The notes: generated from the sequence alone by a model not told the origin. A DNA stretch of 43,859 nt from an uncultured Clostridia bacterium (GCA_944379995.1 CALWGF010000015.1:1-43859); one strand, 5' to 3'; shown: positions 18,321-27,054, counted from the first letter of the stretch. Translations and numbers: made by a program.

Positions 18321-18525
18321 GTACATACTTATTAACACTTTATGCCATATAACTGTTTATTATTAACAAATTTTACACTTATATAATATAAAATATTCTA
18401 AAGTTAAACATATATTTTATACAACATTATTGTAAATATAAATAAACAGAAGTGTATTTTTAAAATATGCAAAGAATTGGTATAATAATATAATATTATA
18501 ATTATACAAAAGGGAGTTGAATTTT

Positions 18526-20286
18526 ATGAATACTATATATGAATGGGATTTAAGTAATTTATATAAAGGGTTTGATGATACAAATTTTAATAATGATATT
18601 AACTACATTAAAGAAAAAATAAAAGAGCTTACAGAATTTACAGAAAACCAACTTAATAATGAAAATATAATTGAAACCATAGAAAAATATATAAACATAC
18701 AAAATGAATTTGGAGATATAGCAATAAAACTTTCAAGTTTTGCTAATCTTACACTTGCAACAGACTCATCAAATGAAAAAGCATTAAAAAGTATTGATTT
18801 AATAGAAAACATATTTACAAAAACAGCTATTCCCGAAACTAAGTTTACAAAATGGTTTTATACTTCAGTAAAAAATATTGATGAATTATGTGAAAAGTCT
18901 GAATTAATAAAAGAACATAAATATTTTCTTAAAAACATACTTGATAATGCAAAACACACACTTTCAGAAAATGAAGAAGATATAATATCAAAATTCAAAA
19001 CAACTGGTTCATCATCTTGGGAAAAATTATGGGATACAATAACATCAAATCATACTGTTGAATTTGAAGGAAAAACCATACCTCTTGCAGAAGCAAGAAA
19101 TATTGCATATTCAGCAGATACTAAAAAAAGAAAAACAGCGTATGAAAATGAAATAAAATCATATGAAAAAATAGCACAAGTTTCTGCCTCTTGCCTTAAT
19201 TCAATAAAAGGACAAGTAATAACAGAATGTGAATTAAGAGGATATACATCACCTCTTGAAATGACTGTAAAAAATTCTGGAATTGATATAGAAACACTTA
19301 ATTCAATGATAGAAGCTATGAAAGAATATCTGCCTTGGTTTGAAAAATATTTTATAAAAAAAGCAGAAATTTTAGGGCATAAAAAAGGATTACCATTTTA
19401 TGACCTTTTTGCACCAATAGGAAAAACAGATGCTACATTCACATATGAAGAAGCTATGGATTTTGTTATTAAAAACTTTAGTAAATTTTCAAAAGACCTT
19501 GGAGAATATGCAGAAAAAGCATATAAAAATCATTGGATAGATGTATATCCAAAAGAAGGAAAACGAGGAGGAGCATTCTGTGATAATATACACAGTATAA
19601 AAGAAAGTCGTATACTTACAAACTTTACAGGTAGTTTTAGTGATGTAATAACACTTGCCCATGAGCTTGGACATGGCTATCATGGTCAATGTCTTGATAA
19701 TGAAACATTTTTAAATAGTGACTATCCTATGCCTATTGCAGAAACAGCATCAACATTTTGTGAAACAATAGTAAAAAATTCAGCACTTTTAAATGCAGAC
19801 AAAGAAACAGCACTTATGATATTAGAGTCTGATTTACAAGATAATTCACAAGTAATAGTTGATATATTAAGTAGATTTATATTTGAAGATACTGTTTTTG
19901 AAAAAAGAAAAAACGAGCCTCTTTCTGTAAATGAATTATGTAATATTATGATAGATGCTCAAAATAAAACATACGGAAAAGGTCTTGATAGTGATTATAT
20001 GCATAAATATATGTGGGTTTGCAAACCTCACTACTATGATGCAGCTTATAATTATTACAATTTCCCATATGCTTTTGGACTTCTTCTTGCAAAAGGACTT
20101 TATGCACTTTATGAAAAATCACCTGAAACTTTCCCAGAAACATATAAAGAACTTTTAAGTAAAACAGGAAAAGGTGATATTAAAACTGTTGCTTTAAGTG
20201 TAGGAATAGACATATCAAATATTGAATTTTGGCTTTCATCTCTTGAAATAATAAAAAGAGATATTGAAAAATTTATAAATCTATAA
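18526..20286 (+). CDS. pepF: Oligoendopeptidase F, M3 family
   Basis: Cytoplasmic zinc metallopeptidase that cuts short peptides. The 586-residue protein has the family's N-terminal helical region (YEWDLSNLYKGFDD), the zinc motif HELGH near residue 379, and a downstream AETASTFCE supplying the third ligand. The ATG at 18526 has AGGGAG nine bases upstream; a TTG at 18517 abuts that site and is less likely. It is monocistronic, convergent with ogt, and ends at a bidirectional terminator. Confidence 0.96.
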   Translation: MNTIYEWDLSNLYKGFDDTNFNNDINYIKEKIKELTEFTENQLNNENIIETIEKYINIQNEFGDIAIKLSSFANLTLATDSSNEKALKSIDLIENIFTKTAIPETKFTKWFYTSVKNIDELCEKSELIKEHKYFLKNILDNAKHTLSENEEDIISKFKTTGSSSWEKLWDTITSNHTVEFEGKTIPLAEARNIAYSADTKKRKTAYENEIKSYEKIAQVSASCLNSIKGQVITECELRGYTSPLEMTVKNSGIDIETLNSMIEAMKEYLPWFEKYFIKKAEILGHKKGLPFYDLFAPIGKTDATFTYEEAMDFVIKNFSKFSKDLGEYAEKAYKNHWIDVYPKEGKRGGAFCDNIHSIKESRILTNFTGSFSDVITLAHELGHGYHGQCLDNETFLNSDYPMPIAETASTFCETIVKNSALLNADKETALMILESDLQDNSQVIVDILSRFIFEDTVFEKRKNEPLSVNELCNIMIDAQNKTYGKGLDSDYMHKYMWVCKPHYYDAAYNYYNFPYAFGLLLAKGLYALYEKSPETFPETYKELLSKTGKGDIKTVALSVGIDISNIEFWLSSLEIIKRDIEKFINL

Positions 20287-20290
20287 ATAA

Positions 20291-20318
20291 AAAATCGGGC
20301 ATATGCCCGATTTTTTTT
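20291..20318. terminator. Bidirectional terminator between pepF and ogt
   Basis: A self-complementary 24-base palindrome centred on cggg-catatg-cccg (20291-20314), with A and T runs on either side, between the convergent pepF and ogt genes. Confidence 0.9.
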
Positions 20319-20763
20319 AAATCTTTTCAATATTAAGTAAATATTCTTTTTTATCAATTCCGCCAGCATATCCTGTAAGACTTCCATTTTTGCCAATAAC
20401 TCTATGACAAGGTATACATATACCAATAGGATTTTTATTATTAGCATTTCCCACAGCTCTACAAGCTTTTGGATTTCCTATATTTTTAGCTATTTCACTA
20501 TAACTTTTTGTTTCACCATATGGTATTTTAATAAGTTCATTCCATATCTTTTTTTGAAATTCTGTTCCTTTAGGATTTAATTTTAAATCGAATACTTTTC
20601 TTTCACCATTAAAATATTCTAAAAGTTGTTTTTTACATTCATTTATATAATCAGGACTTTCAATTTCAATATATTCATCACAAAATTGTATTTTTGTTAT
20701 ATATCCTTTTTCACCTTCAATATAAATATAACCAATAGGTGATTTAAAATATCCCTTATCCAT
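20317..20763 (-). CDS. ogt: Methylated-DNA--[protein]-cysteine S-methyltransferase
   Basis: Repairs O6-alkylguanine by transferring the alkyl group to its own cysteine. The 148-residue product has a short N-terminal domain and the ATase core TEFQKKIWNELIKIPYGET, the helix-turn-helix ACRAVGNANNKNPI, and the active-site PCHR in GICIPCHRVIGKNG. I start at the ATG at 20763, one base after the TAA of the upstream gene (TAATATG), which suggests re-initiation. A longer frame upstream would overlap tldE and has no family match. It ends at the palindromic terminator. Confidence 0.95.
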   Translation of the reverse strand: MDKGYFKSPIGYIYIEGEKGYITKIQFCDEYIEIESPDYINECKKQLLEYFNGERKVFDLKLNPKGTEFQKKIWNELIKIPYGETKSYSEIAKNIGNPKACRAVGNANNKNPIGICIPCHRVIGKNGSLTGYAGGIDKKEYLLNIEKI

Positions 20764-20764
20764 A

Positions 20765-22117
20765 TTACATACCTGAAACAGACATTTTTCCAACAAATAC
20801 AGAAGGTGAACCAAATACACCCATACCACTTGGCATACTAAATTTTGTATCATTAGCTAAAGCCTTTACATTTTTAAGTATATCATAAAAATTTCCAGCA
20901 ACAGTAATCTGTTCAACAGGCTTTGTTATTTCACCATTTTCTATTAAAAATCCTTCTGCTGAAAGTGAAAAGTCACCTGAAATTATATTTGCCCCTGCAT
21001 GTAAACCAGCAACATCATTAATTATAATTCCATTTTCAACAGTTTTTAAAAGCTCGCTTTTTGACATATTCCCTTCTTCAATATAGAAATTTGTACAAGT
21101 AGTGATAACAGGAGATTTTATACCTGCCTTAAAACCGTTTCCTGTTGACTGTGTATTATCTTTTGTTGCAGATTTAATATTATAAAGAAGTGTTTTAAGT
21201 ACACCATTTTCTATAACATTTTTATTTTTTACAGCAACACCTTCACTATCAAAAGGTATTGAATATCCACTTTTTTCACATATTCCATCATCTTTAATTG
21301 TAAGTATATCAGAGCCTATAACTTCTCCTGTTTTACCTTGAAGTAATGAAAAACCTTTTTGTGCATTTTCTGCAAAGAAAACTCCTGAAAATGTAGCAAG
21401 TAAATCACTCATAGCTTCATTTTCAAAAACAACATTAATATCTCCTGAAGGAATAGACTTTGCACCAAACTGAACAACTATTTTTTCTCCTGCTTTTTTG
21501 CCTAGTTCTTCTGGTGAAAAATCATTAATATTAGTACCATACCAATATTTTCCACCTGTTTTTATATCACCATTATTTTCACCAATTCCGCTTACATAAC
21601 CAAGAGCCATGTTTTGTTTAAATGAAAGATTAAGACCTTTACTGTTAGCCATACAACTTTCACTACTACTTTTTCCACATAAACAATAGTCTGATGATTT
21701 AATATATTCAGATGAGTTAAGAAGTCCTTTTTCCATATTAACAGCATTTTCAATAAGTTGTTTAGGAGTAATAGCTTCTATATCCTCATAAAAACCTTTT
21801 ACATCTGGATAACTTTCGCTACCTTCAAAAAATATTTCTGGTTCATCTTCAATAAGTTCCGCATTTTCCATAGCTTCTTTAACAAGATATTTAACTGCAT
21901 CATCATCTATTTTTTCAGAATAAGAATATCCTGTTTTACCATTTATATTTCCTCTAAAAGCAATACCTCTTTGAGTACTGTTTTCAAAATGGTCAACATC
22001 ACCACATCTAACCATAAGTTCAGTACCTTGAGAGCCTGAAAAAGTTATTTCCCAATCTGTAAAACCAAGTTTTTCAGCTTCTTGTTTTACTTTTATTCTA
22101 AGTTCTGAAAAATCCAT
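20765..22117 (-). CDS. pmbA: Metalloprotease-related subunit TldE (PmbA)
   Basis: Partner of TldD in a heterodimeric peptidase; in enterobacteria the complex trims the microcin B17 leader peptide and degrades CcdA. The 450-residue protein aligns by feel along its length (GIAFRGNINGKTGYSYSE, LPSGDI-like SIPSGDINVVFENEA, GLHAGANIISGDFSLSAEGF) and, as expected for TldE, lacks the HExxxH motif. The ATG at 22117 is preferred because GAAGAGG lies seven bases before it. It is joined to tldD by TAATATG. No precursor peptide gene is visible nearby, so the substrate is unknown. Confidence 0.93.
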   Translation of the reverse strand: MDFSELRIKVKQEAEKLGFTDWEITFSGSQGTELMVRCGDVDHFENSTQRGIAFRGNINGKTGYSYSEKIDDDAVKYLVKEAMENAELIEDEPEIFFEGSESYPDVKGFYEDIEAITPKQLIENAVNMEKGLLNSSEYIKSSDYCLCGKSSSESCMANSKGLNLSFKQNMALGYVSGIGENNGDIKTGGKYWYGTNINDFSPEELGKKAGEKIVVQFGAKSIPSGDINVVFENEAMSDLLATFSGVFFAENAQKGFSLLQGKTGEVIGSDILTIKDDGICEKSGYSIPFDSEGVAVKNKNVIENGVLKTLLYNIKSATKDNTQSTGNGFKAGIKSPVITTCTNFYIEEGNMSKSELLKTVENGIIINDVAGLHAGANIISGDFSLSAEGFLIENGEITKPVEQITVAGNFYDILKNVKALANDTKFSMPSGMGVFGSPSVFVGKMSVSGM

Positions 22118-22118
22118 A

Positions 22119-23507
22119 TTATTCACCTCTTCCGCCTACTGTTATTTCACTTACTCTAATCATTGGCTGACCTACATCAGTAGGTATTGAACCACTTATA
22201 CTTCCACACATACCTTGTGCACGAGAAAGATTATTTCCAACCATATCTATTTTTGTAAGTATTTCAGAGCCTTTACCTATAAGTGTTGCACCTCTTACAG
22301 GTTCACAAATTTTACCATTTATTATTATATATCCTTCAAGTACTGCAAAATTAAAAGAGCCTGTGGCAGGGTCAACAGAACCACCACCCATTTGTTTTGC
22401 ATAAAGACCATATTCAGTATTTGAAATTATTTCTTCTGGAGTACTTTTTCCTGCTGCTATAAATGTATTTGTCATACGAGATGTTGGTGCAAAACGATAA
22501 CTTTCACGTCTTCCGGAGCCTGTTGAATTCATACCCATTTTAATACCATTAAGTTTATCTATAAGATATGATTTCAAAATACCATTTTCTATAAGTATAT
22601 TTCTTTGACAGAAGTTACCTTCGTCATCAATATTACCAGAACCCCAACCATTTGGAATTGTACCATCATCTATTGCAGTAACAACATCAGAAGCTATTTT
22701 TTCACCAAGTTTTCCGGCAAAAACAGATGCATTTCTTGCAACAGAAGTTGCCTCAAGCCCATGACCACAAGCCTCATGGAATATAACACCACCAAAACCA
22801 TTATCTATTACAACAGGCATTTTACCAGAAGGACAATTTTTTGCATTTAACATAGTAACAGCAGTTTTTGCAGCTTCTTTTCCTAATTCTTCAACATCTA
22901 TTGTATCAAAAAGTTCAAATCCCACAGAACCTCCGGGACTAAATCTTCCGCTTTGTTTTTCATATTCTGAGGAGGCTACCGCTTCTATTGAAAAACGAGT
23001 TCTTACTCTTCTATCTGTTACCCAAAGTCCTTCGGAATTAGCTATAAAAACATCTTTACAAACATCAGCATAACTTGAACGTGTTTGAGATATTACATCA
23101 CTATAACAAAATGCTGCATTTGATGAAGTTCTAAGTATTTCAGCTTTTCTTTTTTTATCAATGGTTTCAGGCATTATTTTTATTTGATGACGATTATCAA
23201 ATATTTTTTTTGTAAAATCCATAACTTTTCCGTCACCATTACCATTTTTAATTACTGCTGCTGCACTTTTAGCAGTTTCAATAAGACTTTTTTCACTTGT
23301 ATCATTTGTAAAAGCATAAATGGCATTTGTACCATTAAAAATTCGTATTCCAACACCATAATCTATACCAGAAAAAGCCTTTTCAACTTTTCCATTTACC
23401 ATTGAAATACTATTTCTTTTTGTATCTTCCATAAATATTTCAGCAAAATTTCCACCTGTGGAAAGTGCTGCTGATATTGTATTTTCTACAACTGATTTTT
23501 TTAGCAT
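22119..23507 (-). CDS. tldD: Metalloprotease TldD
   Basis: Catalytic subunit of the TldD/TldE peptidase. The 462-residue protein carries the zinc motif HEACGH at residues 244-249 (HExxxH), preceded by VVIDNGFGGVIF, and the C-terminal GGSVDPATGSFNFAV and MCGS segments of the family. A clear GGGGAGG lies before the ATG. It is the first gene of tldD-tldE-ogt, divergent from recU. All motifs are intact. Confidence 0.95.
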   Translation of the reverse strand: MLKKSVVENTISAALSTGGNFAEIFMEDTKRNSISMVNGKVEKAFSGIDYGVGIRIFNGTNAIYAFTNDTSEKSLIETAKSAAAVIKNGNGDGKVMDFTKKIFDNRHQIKIMPETIDKKRKAEILRTSSNAAFCYSDVISQTRSSYADVCKDVFIANSEGLWVTDRRVRTRFSIEAVASSEYEKQSGRFSPGGSVGFELFDTIDVEELGKEAAKTAVTMLNAKNCPSGKMPVVIDNGFGGVIFHEACGHGLEATSVARNASVFAGKLGEKIASDVVTAIDDGTIPNGWGSGNIDDEGNFCQRNILIENGILKSYLIDKLNGIKMGMNSTGSGRRESYRFAPTSRMTNTFIAAGKSTPEEIISNTEYGLYAKQMGGGSVDPATGSFNFAVLEGYIIINGKICEPVRGATLIGKGSEILTKIDMVGNNLSRAQGMCGSISGSIPTDVGQPMIRVSEITVGGRGE

Positions 23508-23539
23508 ATATAAACCTCCCCTATATTTTAATATGAGAT

Positions 23540-23568
23540 ATTATACCAAATATTATATATTATGTCCT
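23540..23568 (-). promoter_or_regulatory. Candidate promoter of tldD-tldE-ogt
   Basis: A perfect TATAAT (23540-23545), 17 bases of spacer and AGGACA (23563-23568) on the minus strand. The -35 box matches consensus at four of six positions. Confidence 0.5.
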
Positions 23569-23634
23569 GAAAAAAATAATCATAAAACATATATGAAATA
23601 AAATACGTATAAACCTTTAAAAAAGTATTTTTTA

Positions 23635-23643
23635 TGATATACT
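23635..23643 (+). promoter_or_regulatory. Candidate extended -10 promoter of recU
   Basis: TGATATACT gives an extended -10 (TGnTATACT) about 25 bases before the recU start, with a weak TTTAAA some 16 bases further upstream. Confidence 0.4.
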
Positions 23644-23667
23644 TTAATGCTGAAAGGAGTGAATATT

Positions 23668-24210
23668 TTGGGATATTGGAATTCGAGAGGACTTAGAGGA
23701 AGCGGATTTGAAGACCTTATAAATTTTTCAAATGAAATATATAGACAAAAAAATATAGCACTTATACAAAAAATACCTACACCAATAACACCAATAGAAG
23801 TTGATAATAAAAAACACACAATAACATTAGCATATTTTGAAAAACAAAGTACAGTAGACTATATTGGTGCGGTGCAAGGTATACCTATTTGTTTTGATGC
23901 AAAAGAAACAGCACAAAAACATTTACCTCTTCAAAATATACACTCTCATCAAATGGAATTTATGGAGGATTTCATAAAACAGCGTGGAGTTGCATTTCTT
24001 TTAGTTAATTTTTCAAAAATAAATGAAATATATTTTTTACCTTTTGAAGTATTAAAAAAATATTGGGAGCAGGCACAGGCAGGCGGAAAAAAATCTATTC
24101 CTTATAATGCATTTCAACAAAAGTATATATTAGATTTAAAAAATGGTACTATTAATTATCTTGAAGCTGTGAATGAATATTTGAAATCAAAAAATAATGG
24201 GACGGCGTAG
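23668..24210 (+). CDS. recU: Holliday junction resolvase RecU
   Basis: Structure-specific endonuclease that resolves Holliday junctions and modulates RecA in Firmicutes. The 180-residue protein has GYWNSRGLRGSGFEDLINFSN-like N-terminus (residues 2-22), the catalytic TVDYIGAVQGIPICFDAKET segment, and an RGVAFLLVNFSK strand, all typical. It starts at a TTG at 23668 with AAAGGAGTG eight bases upstream. The usual neighbour, a penicillin-binding protein gene (ponA), is absent. The last four codons and the stop lie inside the terminator hairpin. Confidence 0.93.
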   Translation: MGYWNSRGLRGSGFEDLINFSNEIYRQKNIALIQKIPTPITPIEVDNKKHTITLAYFEKQSTVDYIGAVQGIPICFDAKETAQKHLPLQNIHSHQMEFMEDFIKQRGVAFLLVNFSKINEIYFLPFEVLKKYWEQAQAGGKKSIPYNAFQQKYILDLKNGTINYLEAVNEYLKSKNNGTA

Positions 24211-24228
24211 CCGTCCCCGTTTTTTTTA
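24199..24228 (+). terminator. Terminator of recU, overlapping its stop codon
   Basis: An 8-bp G/C-rich stem, gggacggc with gccgtccc around a 3-base gta loop (24199-24217), followed by a T8 run. The TAG stop codon (24208-24210) spans the loop and the first base of the 3' arm. Confidence 0.92.
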
Positions 24229-24486
24229 AATTTTATACCCATCTGTTCATAAGTTATCAACAAAATATGGTATTTATATACACACTTGTTGATAAATATA
24301 TTTATATACTTAATTTTTCAACAAAACTTAATATTGTATGACAACATTATTATACACACAACATATTGTTTTTCTGTGGATAAATCTGTGTATAATGTTG
24401 ATAACTTATAAACACATATATGCTTTATGTATACAAAATATTGTTTCTTTTTTTATTTTTATTCATAAAAAAGAATATTATTCCAT
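24229..24486. other. Gene-free region with a cluster of DnaA-box-like sites
   Basis: No coding frame or RNA gene is seen. Relative to the DnaA box TTATnCACA there are exact matches at 24350-24358 (+), 24375-24383 (-, the perfect TTATCCACA) and 24387-24395 (-), and one-mismatch TTATCAACA copies at 24254-24262 (+), 24287-24295 (-) and 24396-24404 (-). Weaker one-mismatch sites lie at 24276-24284 and 24406-24414. The last strong three are packed into 30 bases, spaced 12 and 9 bases apart. An A/T-only stretch follows. Confidence 0.65.
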
Positions 24487-25299
24487 TTATTTTATTATTT
24501 CTAAAAGTTCAGTAAGTGTAACAAACTCAACTCCTCTACTTTCCATTTCAGTATAAAGCTGTTTTATTCCATTAACAGTAACATTTCCACCGTCAGGACC
24601 AACATGACCTATTGCAATAGCATATCCTTTTTCATTAGCTACCTTTTCAGCCTTAAGTAAATTTTCTTTTATTTTATTTATATCATCTGTACTATCAAGA
24701 AAAACATCTCTTTTTAAAAGAGGTATTCCTTTTTTAGAACAAATTTCATAAGCCTTTGAATTTGCTGTTGTCACACTATCAAGAAATAAAACTCCTTTAT
24801 CTTTTACACAATCCAAAACTGCTGAAAGTGCCCTTTTATCTTCCATAATAGCAGAACCCATATGATTATTCATACCACTTGCACCATTTACAATATCAAA
24901 AGCCTCATCAACTACTGTTTTAATCTCTTCATCACTCATATTTAAAAAAACACCTTTATCCCCAACCCAACTTTTTTTACCTGTAAGACTTTCCATAGGC
25001 ATATGTATAATTGTTTCTTTTCCTGCATTTATAAGTTTTTCGGCATCTTCTTTTGATGATTTTGAAAAAGGCATAACTGCACCTGTAAGCTTTATAGGTA
25101 AATTTATCATATCATCTGTACCTTCTCCCGAATATCCAAAGTCATCTACAACTATTGCAATATAGTATTTTTTATCTGACATAGTTTTTATAGTTTTAAT
25201 ACTTTTAATATATTCAAAACCCATATATATAAATAATGCTGATACACTATAAATAACAGCCTTTTTCATAACTTTTTTTAAATTAAAAACCAAAAACAT
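24487..25299 (-). CDS. Divergent polysaccharide deacetylase, YibQ family
   Basis: A 270-residue protein of the divergent polysaccharide deacetylase (YibQ) family. Near residues 12-30 there is one N-terminal membrane segment or signal anchor, so the domain should face outside. The domain shows IAIVVDDFGYSG, a TGAVMPFSKSSKEDAE strand, IIHMPMES and GMNNHMGS, the family's conserved Asp/His positions. The enzymatic activity of this family is not firmly known; action on a cell-wall or surface polymer is inference. The ATG at 25299 is used because GGGAGG lies nine bases upstream, although that site is inside a hairpin. Confidence 0.85.
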   Translation of the reverse strand: MFLVFNLKKVMKKAVIYSVSALFIYMGFEYIKSIKTIKTMSDKKYYIAIVVDDFGYSGEGTDDMINLPIKLTGAVMPFSKSSKEDAEKLINAGKETIIHMPMESLTGKKSWVGDKGVFLNMSDEEIKTVVDEAFDIVNGASGMNNHMGSAIMEDKRALSAVLDCVKDKGVLFLDSVTTANSKAYEICSKKGIPLLKRDVFLDSTDDINKIKENLLKAEKVANEKGYAIAIGHVGPDGGNVTVNGIKQLYTEMESRGVEFVTLTELLEIIK

Positions 25300-25300
25300 A

Positions 25301-25344
25301 AAAAAATGCCTCCCTGCTTTTTATATATAATATTTCAGGAAGGC
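25301..25344 (-). terminator. Terminator of the DUF2812 gene that contains the next gene's ribosome binding site
   Basis: On the minus strand GCCTTCCTG (25344-25336) pairs with CAGGGAGGC (25316-25308), one G-U pair included, and a T-run follows. It terminates the upstream gene. The 3' arm includes GGGAGG, the ribosome binding site of the gene that starts at 25299. Confidence 0.75.
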
Positions 25345-25360
25345 TTATTTTTATTACATA

Positions 25361-26635
25361 TTATTCAATTATTTTTTCACAAATATTTATATTTTCAGGA
25401 GATGTTATATCTCCTTCAAGTTCTATAACAAAAACTTCATTATTTTTAAGTAGTATAACTGTTTCATCATCTATAATAATAGCTTTATCACAATTAAATA
25501 AATCTGTTTTTTCAAGTTTATATATATTTTCATATTGTCTATTATCATTTTTTTGTTTTAAATTATCCACATATCCATTAAAAATATAAACAGCTATACT
25601 ATTATTTATCCCCATAAAATATTCTGTCCTTACAGATATAACAACATCATCATCTTTTGATATTTCATAATAATCAAAACTTTTAGGTACAAGTATACTG
25701 CTTTTTTCACTATATCTGCTATTTTTTACTGTGGCATTATTAAATATATCACTACATTTCGCATATCTCCCACCTTCAGCCATAATAATATTTTCACTTT
25801 TATTAAAATTAAGACTACTCATAGTCATTATAGCAAAAGGTGTTATTGCCATTCCTCCTATTATAAAAATTATAGAAAATATTATAAATTTTATTTTGTT
25901 TTTAGAATTTGATTTTATAACAGATAATATAAAGCCTCCAATAAACATATAGGCAATAAAAATTATCATAACTAAAGCTACTGTACTTCCATTAAATATA
26001 TCTGACAAAAATAATGTTATAGCTATAAAAATAATTAAAATATAAAGTATTTTCAAATATCTTTTTACTGTAACCATATTTTTAAAGTTTTTACTATATT
26101 CTTTATTATCTATTATTTTACAAATATATTTATATTCCCTATATTCATATATATTTATAAATATGGAATTAAATATACCAAATAAAACTATAATAAGACT
26201 TGCTAAACCTATATTTTCAAGAATAGTTGTATAATCCATATTTATAAATGTTAAAATAGCAATTATAATAATTGTAATAAAACTTATTAAATTATTTTTA
26301 ATTGATGTTTTTATTAAATCTTTTTCAATATTTTTATCTGTATGTATAGGCGGAAGATTTTTTTCTTTTTCACTTCTAAAAACTTGTATATTCCCAATAG
26401 AACAAACAAAATTCCAGCCTATATCCTCATAAAAATTTTTATAATCATCTATATCTTTTATATTAAAAATAACATCAGTACAATATATATATTTATCTTT
26501 TTCACACTCTAAAAAATATCCTATACCAAATTTGACTTTTTCCATATAAAAACCATTGGAGCTTAATTCATTAAGATATAACTCAACTAATTTATATTCT
26601 ATGGAAGAAAAACCACCAAAATATATTTTTTTCAT
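25361..26635 (-). CDS. DUF2812 domain membrane protein
   Basis: A 424-residue protein with a soluble N-terminal DUF2812-type domain (about 1-100; KIYFGGFSSIEYKLVELYLNE, then GWNFVCSIGNIQVFRS), several hydrophobic membrane segments (roughly residues 115-275) and a C-terminal soluble part. The function of DUF2812 is unknown; such genes commonly sit directly after a PadR-type regulator, as here. The ATG at 26635 has GAGG nine bases upstream. It is separated from padR by 12 bases, so the two form an operon that ends at the hairpin next to the following gene. Confidence 0.85.
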   Translation of the reverse strand: MKKIYFGGFSSIEYKLVELYLNELSSNGFYMEKVKFGIGYFLECEKDKYIYCTDVIFNIKDIDDYKNFYEDIGWNFVCSIGNIQVFRSEKEKNLPPIHTDKNIEKDLIKTSIKNNLISFITIIIIAILTFINMDYTTILENIGLASLIIVLFGIFNSIFINIYEYREYKYICKIIDNKEYSKNFKNMVTVKRYLKILYILIIFIAITLFLSDIFNGSTVALVMIIFIAYMFIGGFILSVIKSNSKNKIKFIIFSIIFIIGGMAITPFAIMTMSSLNFNKSENIIMAEGGRYAKCSDIFNNATVKNSRYSEKSSILVPKSFDYYEISKDDDVVISVRTEYFMGINNSIAVYIFNGYVDNLKQKNDNRQYENIYKLEKTDLFNCDKAIIIDDETVILLKNNEVFVIELEGDITSPENINICEKIIE

Positions 26636-26647
26636 AGTACTCACCTC

Positions 26648-26959
26648 TTACTTTTTAAATAAAAAATCTCCGTCAGCAACCATATTTTTAAGTCTTATAT
26701 ATTCATCTTTAAGCATATTCATACCTTTTTGGGTAATTAAATATATTTTTCTTCTTTTTTCTTCAGCATAAAGATATATTATTTCTTCTTTCTCAAATCT
26801 TGAAAGTAATGTATATAAAGTTCCTGCACCAACTACAACTCTTCCTTTTGAAAGCTCTGAAACCTTTGTCATAATATCATACCCATGTCTTGGTTCTATC
26901 AAAGAAAGAAGTATATAATACATAGGTTCTGAAAGAGTTTGAAGCTGTTCTCTTGCCAT
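26648..26959 (-). CDS. PadR family transcriptional regulator
   Basis: A 103-residue winged-helix DNA-binding protein. The family pattern is clear: LSEPMYYILLSLIEPRHGYDI for the first helices, VVVGAGTLYTLLSRFEKEEII for the recognition helix region and RRKIYLITQKGMNML for the wing. PadR proteins are usually repressors of the operon they head, so this one likely controls itself and the DUF2812 membrane protein. AAAGAGGTGG precedes the ATG. No ligand can be inferred. Confidence 0.92.
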   Translation of the reverse strand: MAREQLQTLSEPMYYILLSLIEPRHGYDIMTKVSELSKGRVVVGAGTLYTLLSRFEKEEIIYLYAEEKRRKIYLITQKGMNMLKDEYIRLKNMVADGDFLFKK

Positions 26960-26980
26960 AATAATCCACCTCTTTATATT

Positions 26981-26997
26981 ATATCAATACTCGATAT
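26981..26997 (-). promoter_or_regulatory. Candidate PadR operator
   Basis: A short inverted repeat, atatc-N7-gatat (26981-26997), overlaps a TATAAT-like sequence just upstream of padR, within a run of related ATATC/GATAT half sites to about 27015. AT-richness lowers the weight of this match. Confidence 0.3.
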
Positions 26998-27054
26998 ATC
27001 TATTATCAATATATCATATTTATTTATTATTTACAATTACTCATTTATTACAAA

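Noticed and set aside
18257..18525. SAM riboswitch or methionine T-box upstream of metY
   Set aside because: The leader is short and nearly all A/T; no SAM-I core, no T-box sequence and no terminator stem are present.
20765..23507. RiPP biosynthesis cluster around TldD/TldE
   Set aside because: No precursor peptide, cyclodehydratase, radical SAM enzyme or dedicated exporter lies adjacent; TldD/E also occur as housekeeping proteins.
24229..24486. Chromosomal origin of replication (oriC) at the DnaA-box cluster
   Set aside because: No dnaA, dnaN, rpmH, gidA or parAB genes nearby and no switch in gene direction centred on the site. Kept only as a possible DnaA-binding cluster.
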